DNA from: Prevotella sp. UBA4268 | GTDB lineage: Bacteria > Bacteroidota > Bacteroidia > Bacteroidales > Bacteroidaceae | Reading direction: 5' to 3' | Assembly: GCA_002395135.1 (NCBI GenBank) | Contig: DGWC01000067.1 | Span: forward strand, 6,260-31,568 | DNA: 25,309 bases | Position numbers and translations under genes: made by a program | The notes under the pieces: generated by a model | Database searches by the model: none | What the model was told of the DNA's origin: nothing | What the model saw: only the letters and a program-made list of their open reading frames with translations | Shown: positions 16,247-22,998 of the stretch, one piece after another | Layout of the letters: every line of letters begins with the position of its first letter | Position numbering within the stretch: the stretch's first letter is position 1

Positions 16247-16381
16247 GCATTGCCCGCATTACTTGGTTTTCCATCAAGACATTAAGAAGAGGATGTTTTC
16301 CCATCGGAGAGCATCCTCTTCTTCGTACATGCCTCGAATGTGATTTGTTCTCCGATAAAAAGAGTCTGAAGCGGGCAATGC
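16247..16381. repeat. 11-bp inverted repeats bounding the convergent intergenic region
   Basis: GCATTGCCCGC at 16247-16257 and GCGGGCAATGC at 16371-16381 are perfect inverted repeats. They flank the whole gap between the second thioredoxin gene and the convergent sigma gene, ending one base from the sigma stop codon. The terminator hairpin at 16284-16323 is nested inside. No ORF is seen in it. Confidence 0.6.
16284..16323. terminator. Bidirectional terminator between SusCD operon and sigma gene
   Basis: AAGAAGAGGATG (16284-16295) pairs perfectly with CATCCTCTTCTT (16312-16323), a 12-bp stem with a 16-nt loop, between two convergent genes. Neither side has a long T-run beyond the stem's own TTCTT, so strength is uncertain. 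Confidence 0.6.
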
Positions 16382-16933
16382 TTAGCCAATCAGGGAGATC
16401 AGCACCACTGCCATTTCTGGGTTCATGTGCTTGCGCAGAACGCTCAGTCCGCGTGCTTTCTGGGTTCTCACCGTTTCGAAACTGACGTTCATTTCCTCTG
16501 CTATTTCGTGCAACTTCTTACCTTCCATCAGTTTGACGAATACGTCGCGCTGACGGGGAGGCAGTGCATCGACCAGTTCGAACAGGCGGCGATAGACTTC
16601 CTCGGTAAAGAACTCTTCTTCTCCGCTTGCGGTAATTGCGTAGCAGGAGGTACCGTCTTTTACTTTTGAAATGAAGGTTTGCTCCACATTGAGGTGTTTC
16701 AGATAGTCGAGAGCCTTGTTGCGTGCACTGGCATACAGGTATGAGCGCAGTTGTAGTTCGTCTCTGAATGTACGTTTCAGCCTGAGAATGTTGAGAAAGA
16801 CTTCTTGCACGATGTCTTGAGCCGCGTTTTCGTCAGCGATTGCTTTCAAGACATAGACCACAAGAGCCCTGTAGTATCTGACATACTGGCTCTTGAACTC
16901 TTGTTCGCTCCAACTATGGCTTGCCTCTCTCAT
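16382..16933 (-). CDS. ECF-family RNA polymerase sigma factor
   Basis: A 183-residue sigma-70 of extracytoplasmic-function type. Region 2 (about 10-80) includes QDIVQEVFLNILRLK and RSYLYASARNKALDYLK, the core-binding/-10 helix area. Region 4 (about 115-170) includes ALPPRQRDVFVKL and the helix-turn-helix LHEIAEEMNVSFETVRTQ. I start it at ATG 16933 (MREASHSW); the TTG just before is unnecessary. A -7 box lies at 16968-16975. It is convergent with the FecR-SusCD operon and is the only sigma gene in the window, so it is the probable partner of the FecR protein at 5400-6605. Most Bacteroidales loci instead have the sigma gene directly upstream of fecR. Partnership is inferred from proximity. Confidence 0.9.
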   Translation of the reverse strand: MREASHSWSEQEFKSQYVRYYRALVVYVLKAIADENAAQDIVQEVFLNILRLKRTFRDELQLRSYLYASARNKALDYLKHLNVEQTFISKVKDGTSCYAITASGEEEFFTEEVYRRLFELVDALPPRQRDVFVKLMEGKKLHEIAEEMNVSFETVRTQKARGLSVLRKHMNPEMAVVLISLIG

Positions 16934-16967
16934 CAATGCGAAATGTCTGATAGAATGTTATTGCTTG

Positions 16968-16975
16968 CAAATGTA
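16968..16975 (-). promoter_or_regulatory. Putative promoter -7 box of the ECF sigma gene
   Basis: The minus strand reads TACATTTG, matching TAnnTTTG, about 35 nt before the ATG at 16933. The -33 element is not evident. Confidence 0.4.
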
Positions 16976-17037
16976 CGAAAAAAAACGGAAACACGGGCGG
17001 TGGTGGCGGATATATTTTTGAAAATGGGGCGAAAGGT

Positions 17038-17068
17038 TTTGTTTATTTGGAAATTATGAATATCTTTG
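17038..17068 (+). promoter_or_regulatory. Promoter of ksgA
   Basis: TTTG at 17038-17041, 19 bp, then TATCTTTG at 17061-17068: a complete Bacteroidetes -33/-7 promoter. It fixes the ksgA start downstream at 17168. The leader of about 90 nt holds a 6-bp hairpin (GCACGG 17108-17113 / CCGTGC 17128-17133). Confidence 0.7.
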
Positions 17069-17167
17069 CATCGCTTTCGGGGAATTCCTGACACAAGCGT
17101 AGCAGAAGCACGGAGCGGAAAAATATGCCGTGCACAAAAATATAATGCAAAAAGAAAAGAGGGCAGC

Positions 17168-17962
17168 ATGAAACAAGTAAGACCGAAGAAGAACTTAGGA
17201 CAGCATTTCCTGACCGACCTGAACATTGCCAAGCGCATTGCCGACACGGTGGACGCGTGCCGCGACTTGCCGGTGCTGGAGGTGGGGCCAGGCATGGGCG
17301 TGATGACGCAATTCCTCGTGGAGAAGCCCAGACCGCTCAAGGTGGTGGAGATAGACCGCGAGAGTGTGGCATACCTGAACGCGCATTTCCCTAGTTTGCG
17401 CGAGAATATACTTGGCGAGGACTTCCTGCGTATGGACTTGAACAAGGTGTTCAACGGACAGCCCTTCGTGCTCACGGGCAATTATCCCTATGACATTTCT
17501 TCACAGATTTTTTTCAAGATGCTCGACAACAAGGATCTGATACCCTGCTGCACGGGCATGATTCAGCACGAGGTGGCGTTGCGCATGGCATCGCAGCCCG
17601 GCAGCAAGGCTTATGGCATCTTGTCGGTTTTAATCCAGGCTTGGTATCATGTTGACTATCTTTTCATGGTAGACGAGCATGTGTTCAATCCGCCGCCCAA
17701 GGTGAAAAGCGCCGTTATCCGCATGACACGCAATGATGTGACCGATTTGGGGTGCAACGAGGTGCTATTCAGGCGCGTAGTGAAAACCGTATTCAACCAG
17801 CGTCGCAAGATGCTGAGGGTGAGCCTGAGGCAGTTGTTCGGGCGTGAGAATATGCCCGAAGCGGCATTCTTTGAGCAGGAAATGATGACCATGCGCCCCG
17901 AGCAACTGAGCATAGGGCAGTTTGTGGAACTGACAAACCGGGTGGAGAGTCAACTGGCATAG
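17168..17962 (+). CDS. ksgA: 16S rRNA (adenine(1518)-N6/adenine(1519)-N6)-dimethyltransferase
   Basis: Dimethylates the two adjacent adenines of the 16S rRNA 3' hairpin during late 30S assembly, using S-adenosylmethionine. The protein is 264 aa, normal for KsgA/RsmA. KKNLGQHFL is the diagnostic N-terminus; VLEVGPGMGVMT (about 36-47) is the SAM-binding glycine loop; EIDRE is the acidic ribose-binding residue region; GNYPYDISSQI (N105) is the catalytic NxPY-type motif; FNPPPKVKSAVIRM leads into the small C-terminal domain. I start it at 17168. The upstream in-frame ATG at 17066 lies in the promoter. Its 3' end overlaps the convergent PAP2 gene by 13 nt. Confidence 0.95.
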   Translation: MKQVRPKKNLGQHFLTDLNIAKRIADTVDACRDLPVLEVGPGMGVMTQFLVEKPRPLKVVEIDRESVAYLNAHFPSLRENILGEDFLRMDLNKVFNGQPFVLTGNYPYDISSQIFFKMLDNKDLIPCCTGMIQHEVALRMASQPGSKAYGILSVLIQAWYHVDYLFMVDEHVFNPPPKVKSAVIRMTRNDVTDLGCNEVLFRRVVKTVFNQRRKMLRVSLRQLFGRENMPEAAFFEQEMMTMRPEQLSIGQFVELTNRVESQLA

Positions 17963-18648
17963 ATGACGGCACAGGCGGCTAAGGCCATGATGGTGAGCAG
18001 GAACATGGCGGCAATGCCCCATGGCTCGCGCCCCTCGCTAATGGTTTCAAATGGGGGCATCGCGCAGTGCTGGCCGAGACAGCGGTAACTCTTCTTATAT
18101 ATCTGGTATGCGAGGAGGGCCGAGGCAATTCCTAAAAGGGCTCCTATGAGGATGTCTGAGGGGAAGTGCACGCCCAGATAGAGGCGCGAATAGCAGGAAC
18201 CGATGGCCCAGAGAAAGGCGCAGACGGTGACCACACGTTGGCGGAACAGGAGCAGGATGAATGTGGCAGCGGCAAAGCCGTTGCTGGAATGGTTAGACGG
18301 AAACCCGAACTGCCCGCCCCGATAGCCGCGGAAATAACTCAGCGACTCCATGATGGCGGGGTCGTGAGAAGGTCGCAGCCTGGCCACAAGGGGCTTGATG
18401 ATGCTGGCCACGACGAAATCGCTGAGCATAAACATGATTGCTATCGACATGCACAGAAGGAGCGCGTTGCGCCATCCGCCTTTTCTGAGCATATAGAAGA
18501 AAACGACGACTGCTAAGGGAAGCCACGTGAGCCGGTCGGTGTACAGGCTCCAAAACAATCCATAAGCATCTGGACCGTTGAAATTGATGGCTGTCAGCAG
18601 GTGTCCGTCTATTTCTTTCAGCGTTTGGAGTAATGAGTCGTTTGTCAT
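17950..18648 (-). CDS. PAP2-superfamily membrane phosphatase
   Basis: A 232-residue membrane protein with all three PAP2 (type 2 phosphatidic acid phosphatase) motifs: KPLVARLRP (K85-P93), FPSNHSSN (PSNH at 117-120) and SRLYLGVHFPSD (R155, H161). There are about five or six TM helices. Family members remove phosphate from isoprenyl pyrophosphates, phosphatidic acid or lipid A outside the cytoplasmic membrane; the substrate here cannot be told. Candidates include undecaprenyl pyrophosphate and lipid A 1- or 4'-phosphate. The region between motifs 1 and 2 (SHDPAIMESLSYFRGYRGG) is longer than in some relatives. It is a monocistron with a -7 box at 18669-18676 and ends inside the tail of ksgA. 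Confidence 0.88.
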   Translation of the reverse strand: MTNDSLLQTLKEIDGHLLTAINFNGPDAYGLFWSLYTDRLTWLPLAVVVFFYMLRKGGWRNALLLCMSIAIMFMLSDFVVASIIKPLVARLRPSHDPAIMESLSYFRGYRGGQFGFPSNHSSNGFAAATFILLLFRQRVVTVCAFLWAIGSCYSRLYLGVHFPSDILIGALLGIASALLAYQIYKKSYRCLGQHCAMPPFETISEGREPWGIAAMFLLTIMALAACAVIYAS

Positions 18649-18668
18649 GTGATGCCTTTTTCGGGTTG

Positions 18669-18676
18669 CAAAGATA
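18669..18676 (-). promoter_or_regulatory. Putative promoter -7 box of the PAP2 gene
   Basis: The minus strand reads TATCTTTG, an exact TAnnTTTG match, about 20 nt before the ATG at 18648, giving a short leader. No well-spaced -33 TTTG is seen. Confidence 0.5.
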
Positions 18677-18748
18677 GTGATTTTTCAAGAAATAAAGGCT
18701 ACCAAGGGCAAGAAAAAGTAAATATGTAATTGAAAATACAATGAGACT

Positions 18749-19213
18749 ATGGAGAAAAGAGAAATCTATCGGCAGTTGCTGACACAGGTGGAGAGCCTTA
18801 TTGAGGGTGAAACCAACCGCATTAGTGTGCTTGCCAACGTTACGGCAGCCGTCAAGGAGGCATTGGCGTTTTTCTGGGTGGGATTCTATCTGGTGGAAAA
18901 CGACGAACTGGCATTGGGACCGTTTCAGGGGAGCGTGGCCTGCTATCACATCGGATATGGCAAGGGCGTGTGCGGCACAGCATGGGCTCGCCGTCAGACG
19001 GTGGTGGTGGAAGATGTGGAGGCGTTTCCAGGGCATATCGCATGCAGTTCGCTGAGCCGCTCAGAGATTGTGGTGCCGCTGTTCGACGGGAATGGCGAAG
19101 TGGCGGGCGTGCTGGATATCGACAGCACCGAACTGGCCACCTTCGACGAAGTGGACAAGGAATGGCTTGAGCGGTTGTGCGCCGTTGTCTCGCACAATCT
19201 GTATCGCCCATAG
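18749..19213 (+). CDS. msrC: Free methionine-(R)-sulfoxide reductase (GAF-domain fRMsr)
   Basis: A 154-residue single GAF domain, cytoplasmic, that reduces free L-methionine-R-sulfoxide with thioredoxin as electron donor. The three functional cysteines are present at 65 (GSVAC), 75 (KGVCGTAWA) and 99 (GHIACSS). Their spacing of 10 and 24 equals Cys84/94/118 in the E. coli enzyme. SRSEIVVPLFDGNGEVAGVLDIDS is the usual C-terminal half (the longer run is at about 102-125). The start is ATG 18749; an overlapping out-of-frame ATG at 18741 opens only a tiny frame. It is divergent from the PAP2 gene and upstream of frr, which has its own promoter. No clear TAnnTTTG promoter was found for it. Confidence 0.88.
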   Translation: MEKREIYRQLLTQVESLIEGETNRISVLANVTAAVKEALAFFWVGFYLVENDELALGPFQGSVACYHIGYGKGVCGTAWARRQTVVVEDVEAFPGHIACSSLSRSEIVVPLFDGNGEVAGVLDIDSTELATFDEVDKEWLERLCAVVSHNLYRP

Positions 19214-19263
19214 CGGGTATATGGCGCAAAAGAATGCCAAAGCGGTATTTTTTTGCGAAAATG

Positions 19264-19294
19264 TTTGCGGATTCGAAAAAATACACTAACTTTG
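19264..19294 (+). promoter_or_regulatory. Promoter of frr
   Basis: TTTG at 19264-19267, 19 bp, then TAACTTTG at 19287-19294: a full Bacteroidetes promoter. Transcription would begin near 19300, with about 50 nt of A-rich leader before the frr ATG at 19354. Confidence 0.75.
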
Positions 19295-19353
19295 TCAATC
19301 AGAAACTGAAAACCAAAAAGAATTGCAAACTTAAAACCTAATAATAACAAGGT

Positions 19354-19914
19354 ATGATTGATGTAAAAGCAACATTAAAGGAAAGTGAAGAGAGAATGGA
19401 AATGGCGGCCATGTATCTGGAGGACAGCCTGAACCGAATACGTGCCGGACGTGCCAACGTGGCCATTCTCGACGGAGTGCGCGTGGACAGTTATGGCAGC
19501 AAGGTTCCACTGAACCAGGTGGCCAGCGTGAATTGCCCCGATGCCCGTACCATAGCCATCCGTCCGTGGGACAAGAAAGCCATCAAGGACATTGAGAAGG
19601 CCATTATGACCAGCGATGTGGGCATCACGCCGGAGAACAACGGCGAGGTGATTCGCCTGAACATCCCGCAGCCCACCGAGGAGCGTCGTCGCGAACTGAC
19701 CAAGCAGTGCAACAAGATAGCCGAAAAGGCCAAGGTGGAGGTGCGCAACGTGCGCGGCGACATCAAGGAGAAACTGAAGAAGGCCATCAAGGACGGTCTG
19801 AGCGAGGACAACGAGAAGGATGCCGAACTGGAACTCCAGAAGATTCACGATAAGTTTATCAAGAAAATCGACGAACTGATTGAGGCGAAGAACAAGGAGA
19901 TCATGACCGTTTAG
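19354..19914 (+). CDS. frr: Ribosome recycling factor
   Basis: A 186-residue protein, the standard length, which splits post-termination ribosomes together with EF-G. It has the three-helix-bundle pattern with a beta-sandwich insert. LNRIRAGRAN, then VPLNQVASVNCPDARTI and NNGEVIRLNIPQPTEERRR are family signatures, and the C-terminal helix carries the long charged KIAEKAKVEVRNVRGDIKEK-type region. Cytoplasmic and essential in most bacteria. It is preceded by its own promoter. rsgA follows after 71 nt containing a direct repeat. Confidence 0.97.
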   Translation: MIDVKATLKESEERMEMAAMYLEDSLNRIRAGRANVAILDGVRVDSYGSKVPLNQVASVNCPDARTIAIRPWDKKAIKDIEKAIMTSDVGITPENNGEVIRLNIPQPTEERRRELTKQCNKIAEKAKVEVRNVRGDIKEKLKKAIKDGLSEDNEKDAELELQKIHDKFIKKIDELIEAKNKEIMTV

Positions 19915-19946
19915 TGCATGGTTTCTCGCTTTGGAGTCTTGACTTT

Positions 19947-19983
19947 TTAGTTCATCGTTTTTATCGTTCTTAGTTCATCGTTT
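19947..19983 (+). repeat. 14-bp direct repeat upstream of rsgA
   Basis: TTAGTTCATCGTTT occurs at 19947-19960 and again at 19970-19983, ending 2 nt before the rsgA TTG start. The core AGTTCAT is the reverse complement of ATGAACT, the core word of the tandem repeat at 24293-24341. Confidence 0.7.
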
Positions 19984-19985
19984 CG

Positions 19986-20948
19986 TTGAAGGGCTTGGTT
20001 ATAAAGAACACCGGTTCGTGGTACACCGTGCTGACCGATACCGGTGAGATTGTTGAATCGAAAATCAAAGGCAATTTCCGACTGAAGGGCATCCGCAGCA
20101 CCAATCCGGTGGCTGTGGGTGACCGTGTCGTTATCATTACCAATCAGGAAGGAACGGCTTTCATCTCTTCCATTGAAGAGCGGCGCAACTATATCATCCG
20201 TAAATCGCCAAACCTTTCCAAGCAAAGTCATATCATTGCGGCCAACGTGGATCAGGCAGCATTGATTGTCACGGTGAACTATCCAGAGACAAATACCACC
20301 TTCATCGACCGCTTCCTTGCCAGTGCCGAGGCCTATCGCGTGCCGGTGATTCTGGTTTTCAACAAGACTGATTTGCTGAATGATGAAGAGCGCCATTATC
20401 AGGACATGATGATTTCGCTCTATGAAACCATCGGATACCAGTGTCTGGCAGTGTCAGCCTCCACGGGTGAGGGAATCGACCGATTGCTGCCGATGCTCAA
20501 AGGGAAGATCACGGTGTTCAGCGGCAATAGCGGAGTGGGGAAGAGCACTCTCTTGAACAAAATGGTGCCGGGCATCAACCTGCGCACATCGGAAATCAGC
20601 GACGCTCACAATATGGGCATGCACACCACCACCTTCTCTGAAATGGTGCCGCTTCGACCAACTTTGTCTGAACACCCCTCATCCACTTCCGACACATGGC
20701 TGATTGACACTCCGGGCATCAAGGGGTTCGGTTCATTCGATATGGAGCCCGAAGAGATTTGCGGCTACTTCAAGGAAATATTCCATTTTTCAAAAGACTG
20801 CCGATTCCGCAATTGTACCCATACCCACGAGCCGGGCTGTGCAGTGAGAAAAGCCCTGGAAGAACACTATATTGCCGAGAGCCGCTATCGTTCTTATCTC
20901 AGTATGTTGGAAGATAAGGAGGAAAGCAAATACCGTGAGGCCTTTTAG
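19986..20948 (+). CDS. rsgA: Ribosome small-subunit-dependent GTPase A
   Basis: A circularly permuted GTPase of 320 aa that checks late 30S assembly. The N-terminal OB domain (about 1-75; [20 protein letters not shown]) is followed by the permuted G motifs: G4 NKTD (126-129) comes before G1 GNSGVGKS (180-187) and G3 DTPG (241-244). The C-terminal zinc knuckle C272-x4-C277-x-H279-x5-C285 matches the E. coli RsgA pattern. The start is TTG 19986: an in-frame TAG lies at 19971-19973, with only four codons between and no ATG or GTG, and the downstream peptide [11 protein letters not shown] is the normal N-terminus. It is probably cotranscribed with frr, another ribosome-cycle gene. Confidence 0.94.
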   Translation: MKGLVIKNTGSWYTVLTDTGEIVESKIKGNFRLKGIRSTNPVAVGDRVVIITNQEGTAFISSIEERRNYIIRKSPNLSKQSHIIAANVDQAALIVTVNYPETNTTFIDRFLASAEAYRVPVILVFNKTDLLNDEERHYQDMMISLYETIGYQCLAVSASTGEGIDRLLPMLKGKITVFSGNSGVGKSTLLNKMVPGINLRTSEISDAHNMGMHTTTFSEMVPLRPTLSEHPSSTSDTWLIDTPGIKGFGSFDMEPEEICGYFKEIFHFSKDCRFRNCTHTHEPGCAVRKALEEHYIAESRYRSYLSMLEDKEESKYREAF

Positions 20949-21017
20949 CCATCCGGTTGTTCGCTGAAAGAATCAGTGCGTTTGCTGAATATTTTTTCCA
21001 CCTATTTATATTATATG

Positions 21018-21025
21018 TATTTTTG
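21018..21025 (+). promoter_or_regulatory. Putative promoter -7 box of the beta-helix lipoprotein operon
   Basis: TATTTTTG matches TAnnTTTG. The region 19-21 bp upstream is T-rich (20992-20997) but lacks an exact TTTG. It lies about 40 nt before the ATG at 21067. Confidence 0.5.
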
Positions 21026-21044
21026 CATCACCAAATAAGTGATG
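21026..21044 (+). promoter_or_regulatory. 5'-end hairpin of the lipoprotein mRNA
   Basis: CATCAC (21026-21031) and GTGATG (21039-21044) form a 6-bp stem with a 7-nt AT-rich loop at or just after the expected transcription start. It may protect the mRNA 5' end or may be a protein-binding palindrome. The structure is small and the role is unknown. Confidence 0.35.
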
Positions 21045-21066
21045 TAAGAATAAAAAACGTGTGATT

Positions 21067-22908
21067 ATGAAAAAGATTGTTTATATGTTAATGGCAGTCG
21101 CAGCGGTTGTCTCGATATCTTGCTCGTCGGACGATCCCTGGAGCGACTATGAAGAATGGGCAAATGGTCAGGGTAATAATATGGAAGGTGGTTCCATAGG
21201 CGGTGGTGCCAGCACTGGCACTGCCCTGACCAGTGAGTTAGGAACTTTCGATATCAGCATCAATACAGACCCACTGTCTGAAACCGAGACTATTCCTGGC
21301 TCGAATGACACTTATTACGAAGACTATGTGGAGACGTTTTCTCCCGTGGCAACCATCAAGATTGCCTTTAGTGGTAGCGATGCTTCGGTGAGTGGAAGTG
21401 CCGATGGCGTGACGGTGAGCAAAAGCGGAGCGCATGTCACGGTGAAGTCGGAGGCAAAGAACATAGCCTATGAACTGAGCGGAACCACCACCGACGGTTC
21501 TTTCAAAATATACAGTGACAAGAAATTCAAACTCACGCTCAACGGTGTGAACATTACGAATCCGTCGGGTGCGGCTATCAACAATCAGGGAAAGCGGGCC
21601 TATGTGGTGGTGAGCGACGGAACGGAAAACACCCTTACCGACGGCACCTCCTATACCATGGTTGATGGAGAAGACCAGAAAGCCGCCTTCTTCAGTGAGG
21701 GCAAACTGGACTTTAGTGGTGCGGGTAGGCTCTCTGTCTATGCGAAAGGCAAAAACGGCATTGTGAGCGACGACTATGTCTATATCCGGCCTAATACCAA
21801 TATATATGTGAATTCAACCGCCAGCAACGGCATCAAGACCAACGACGGTGTCATCATCAAGGGCGGCGTGGTGAATGTAGAGGTGTCGGCAGCCGCATCC
21901 AAAGGCATCAAGACCGACGGGTTTGTGCAGATTGACGGCGGACGAATTACGCTCATCACTACCGGCGGCACCGAATATGATTCCGACGACAAGGAGTATA
22001 AGGGCTGCGCCGCTCTGAAGGCTGACAGCATCATCGTTATAAACAACGGTGAACTGCTGGTGAAGAGCACTGGCGGCGGAGGCAAAGGCATCAGTGGCGA
22101 CCAGACGTTTACCGTCAACGGCGGCAGCATCAAGGCCATTGCCTCAGGCAGCAACAGCAACAGCGTGTCGGCAAAAGCCATCAAGACAGATGGCGACATC
22201 ACCATTGCTGGTGGTTCCATCATGGCGCGTGCTGCCGCCCACGAGGCAATGGAAAGCAAAGGTAAGATGACCATCAGCGCAGGAACCGTGGCTGCCTATA
22301 GTTCTGACGATGCCATCAACTCGGCCAAGGACATGGTCATCAACGGCGGTTATGTGTTCTGCTATTCAACAGGAAATGACGGATTTGATTCCAACGGAAA
22401 CCTGACCATCAACGGCGGTGTGGTGATTGGCTGCGGCACCAGTTCTCCGGAAGAGGGCATCGATGCTGCTGAAGGAAAGACGCTGAGTTTCAACGGTGGC
22501 ACCATTATCGGCATCGGCGGCGGTGCTGAGGCCACTTCCGGCTCACAGCAGAAGGCCACCCTCACGGGCGTTACGGTTTCCAGCGGTGCCTATCTCACCG
22601 TTCAGGATGCCAGTGGCAACAACATTTTCGCTTTCAAGTCGCCGCGTACATACAGCAACGCCACCCTGCAGGTGAGTTCTCCCAAGTTCACTTCTGGCAC
22701 AACCTATACGCTGAGCACGGCCACATCGGCAAGCGGCAATGATGAGTTCTATGGGTTTATCTCTGGTGCCACGGTGAGCGGCGAGAGCAAGTTAGGAACA
22801 TTCACCACGTCAACAACCACATCCGGCGGAATGGGAGGAGGCGCCATGGGCGGTGGCGGGTTTTCTGGCGGCAATGGAGGTGGTGGCGGTATGCCTGGCC
22901 GTTGGTAA
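21067..22908 (+). CDS. Carbohydrate-binding-domain (DUF4353, Cthe_2159-like) beta-helix lipoprotein
   Basis: A 613-residue secreted protein; I start it at ATG 21067 rather than the GTG two codons earlier. Signal peptide with lipobox SISC (Cys19), then SSDDPWSDYEEW. A low-complexity Gly/Ser linker (about 34-55) leads to a long parallel beta-helix with many turns ending in NGG or similar (LTLNGVNITNPSGAAI, KGIKTDGFVQIDGG, MVINGGYVFCYSTGNDG, LTINGGVVIGCG). This matches DUF4353, whose clostridial member Cthe_2159 binds polygalacturonate and Ca2+. The last about 27 residues are almost only Gly with Met, Ala, Ser and Asn, ending MPGRW. It is probably displayed at the cell surface and likely shares an operon with the following kinase and regulator genes (90 nt gap). 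Ligand unknown. Confidence 0.82.
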   Translation: MKKIVYMLMAVAAVVSISCSSDDPWSDYEEWANGQGNNMEGGSIGGGASTGTALTSELGTFDISINTDPLSETETIPGSNDTYYEDYVETFSPVATIKIAFSGSDASVSGSADGVTVSKSGAHVTVKSEAKNIAYELSGTTTDGSFKIYSDKKFKLTLNGVNITNPSGAAINNQGKRAYVVVSDGTENTLTDGTSYTMVDGEDQKAAFFSEGKLDFSGAGRLSVYAKGKNGIVSDDYVYIRPNTNIYVNSTASNGIKTNDGVIIKGGVVNVEVSAAASKGIKTDGFVQIDGGRITLITTGGTEYDSDDKEYKGCAALKADSIIVINNGELLVKSTGGGGKGISGDQTFTVNGGSIKAIASGSNSNSVSAKAIKTDGDITIAGGSIMARAAAHEAMESKGKMTISAGTVAAYSSDDAINSAKDMVINGGYVFCYSTGNDGFDSNGNLTINGGVVIGCGTSSPEEGIDAAEGKTLSFNGGTIIGIGGGAEATSGSQQKATLTGVTVSSGAYLTVQDASGNNIFAFKSPRTYSNATLQVSSPKFTSGTTYTLSTATSASGNDEFYGFISGATVSGESKLGTFTTSTTTSGGMGGGAMGGGGFSGGNGGGGGMPGRW

Positions 22909-22998
22909 TGTTTTCCTCTTATTGCAATTGTTCCGGAAAAGAATGATGCTGACCAACATCCCGAACACAATAAAAAAGAAAAATCCCGTTATTGATAT

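Noticed and set aside
17126..17146. Six-codon ORF in the ksgA leader
   Set aside because: Too short, with no codon bias or link to the function of ksgA; probably chance.
17066..17167. ksgA start at 17066
   Set aside because: It overlaps the -7 promoter box at 17061-17068, and the extra 34 residues are absent from KsgA proteins.
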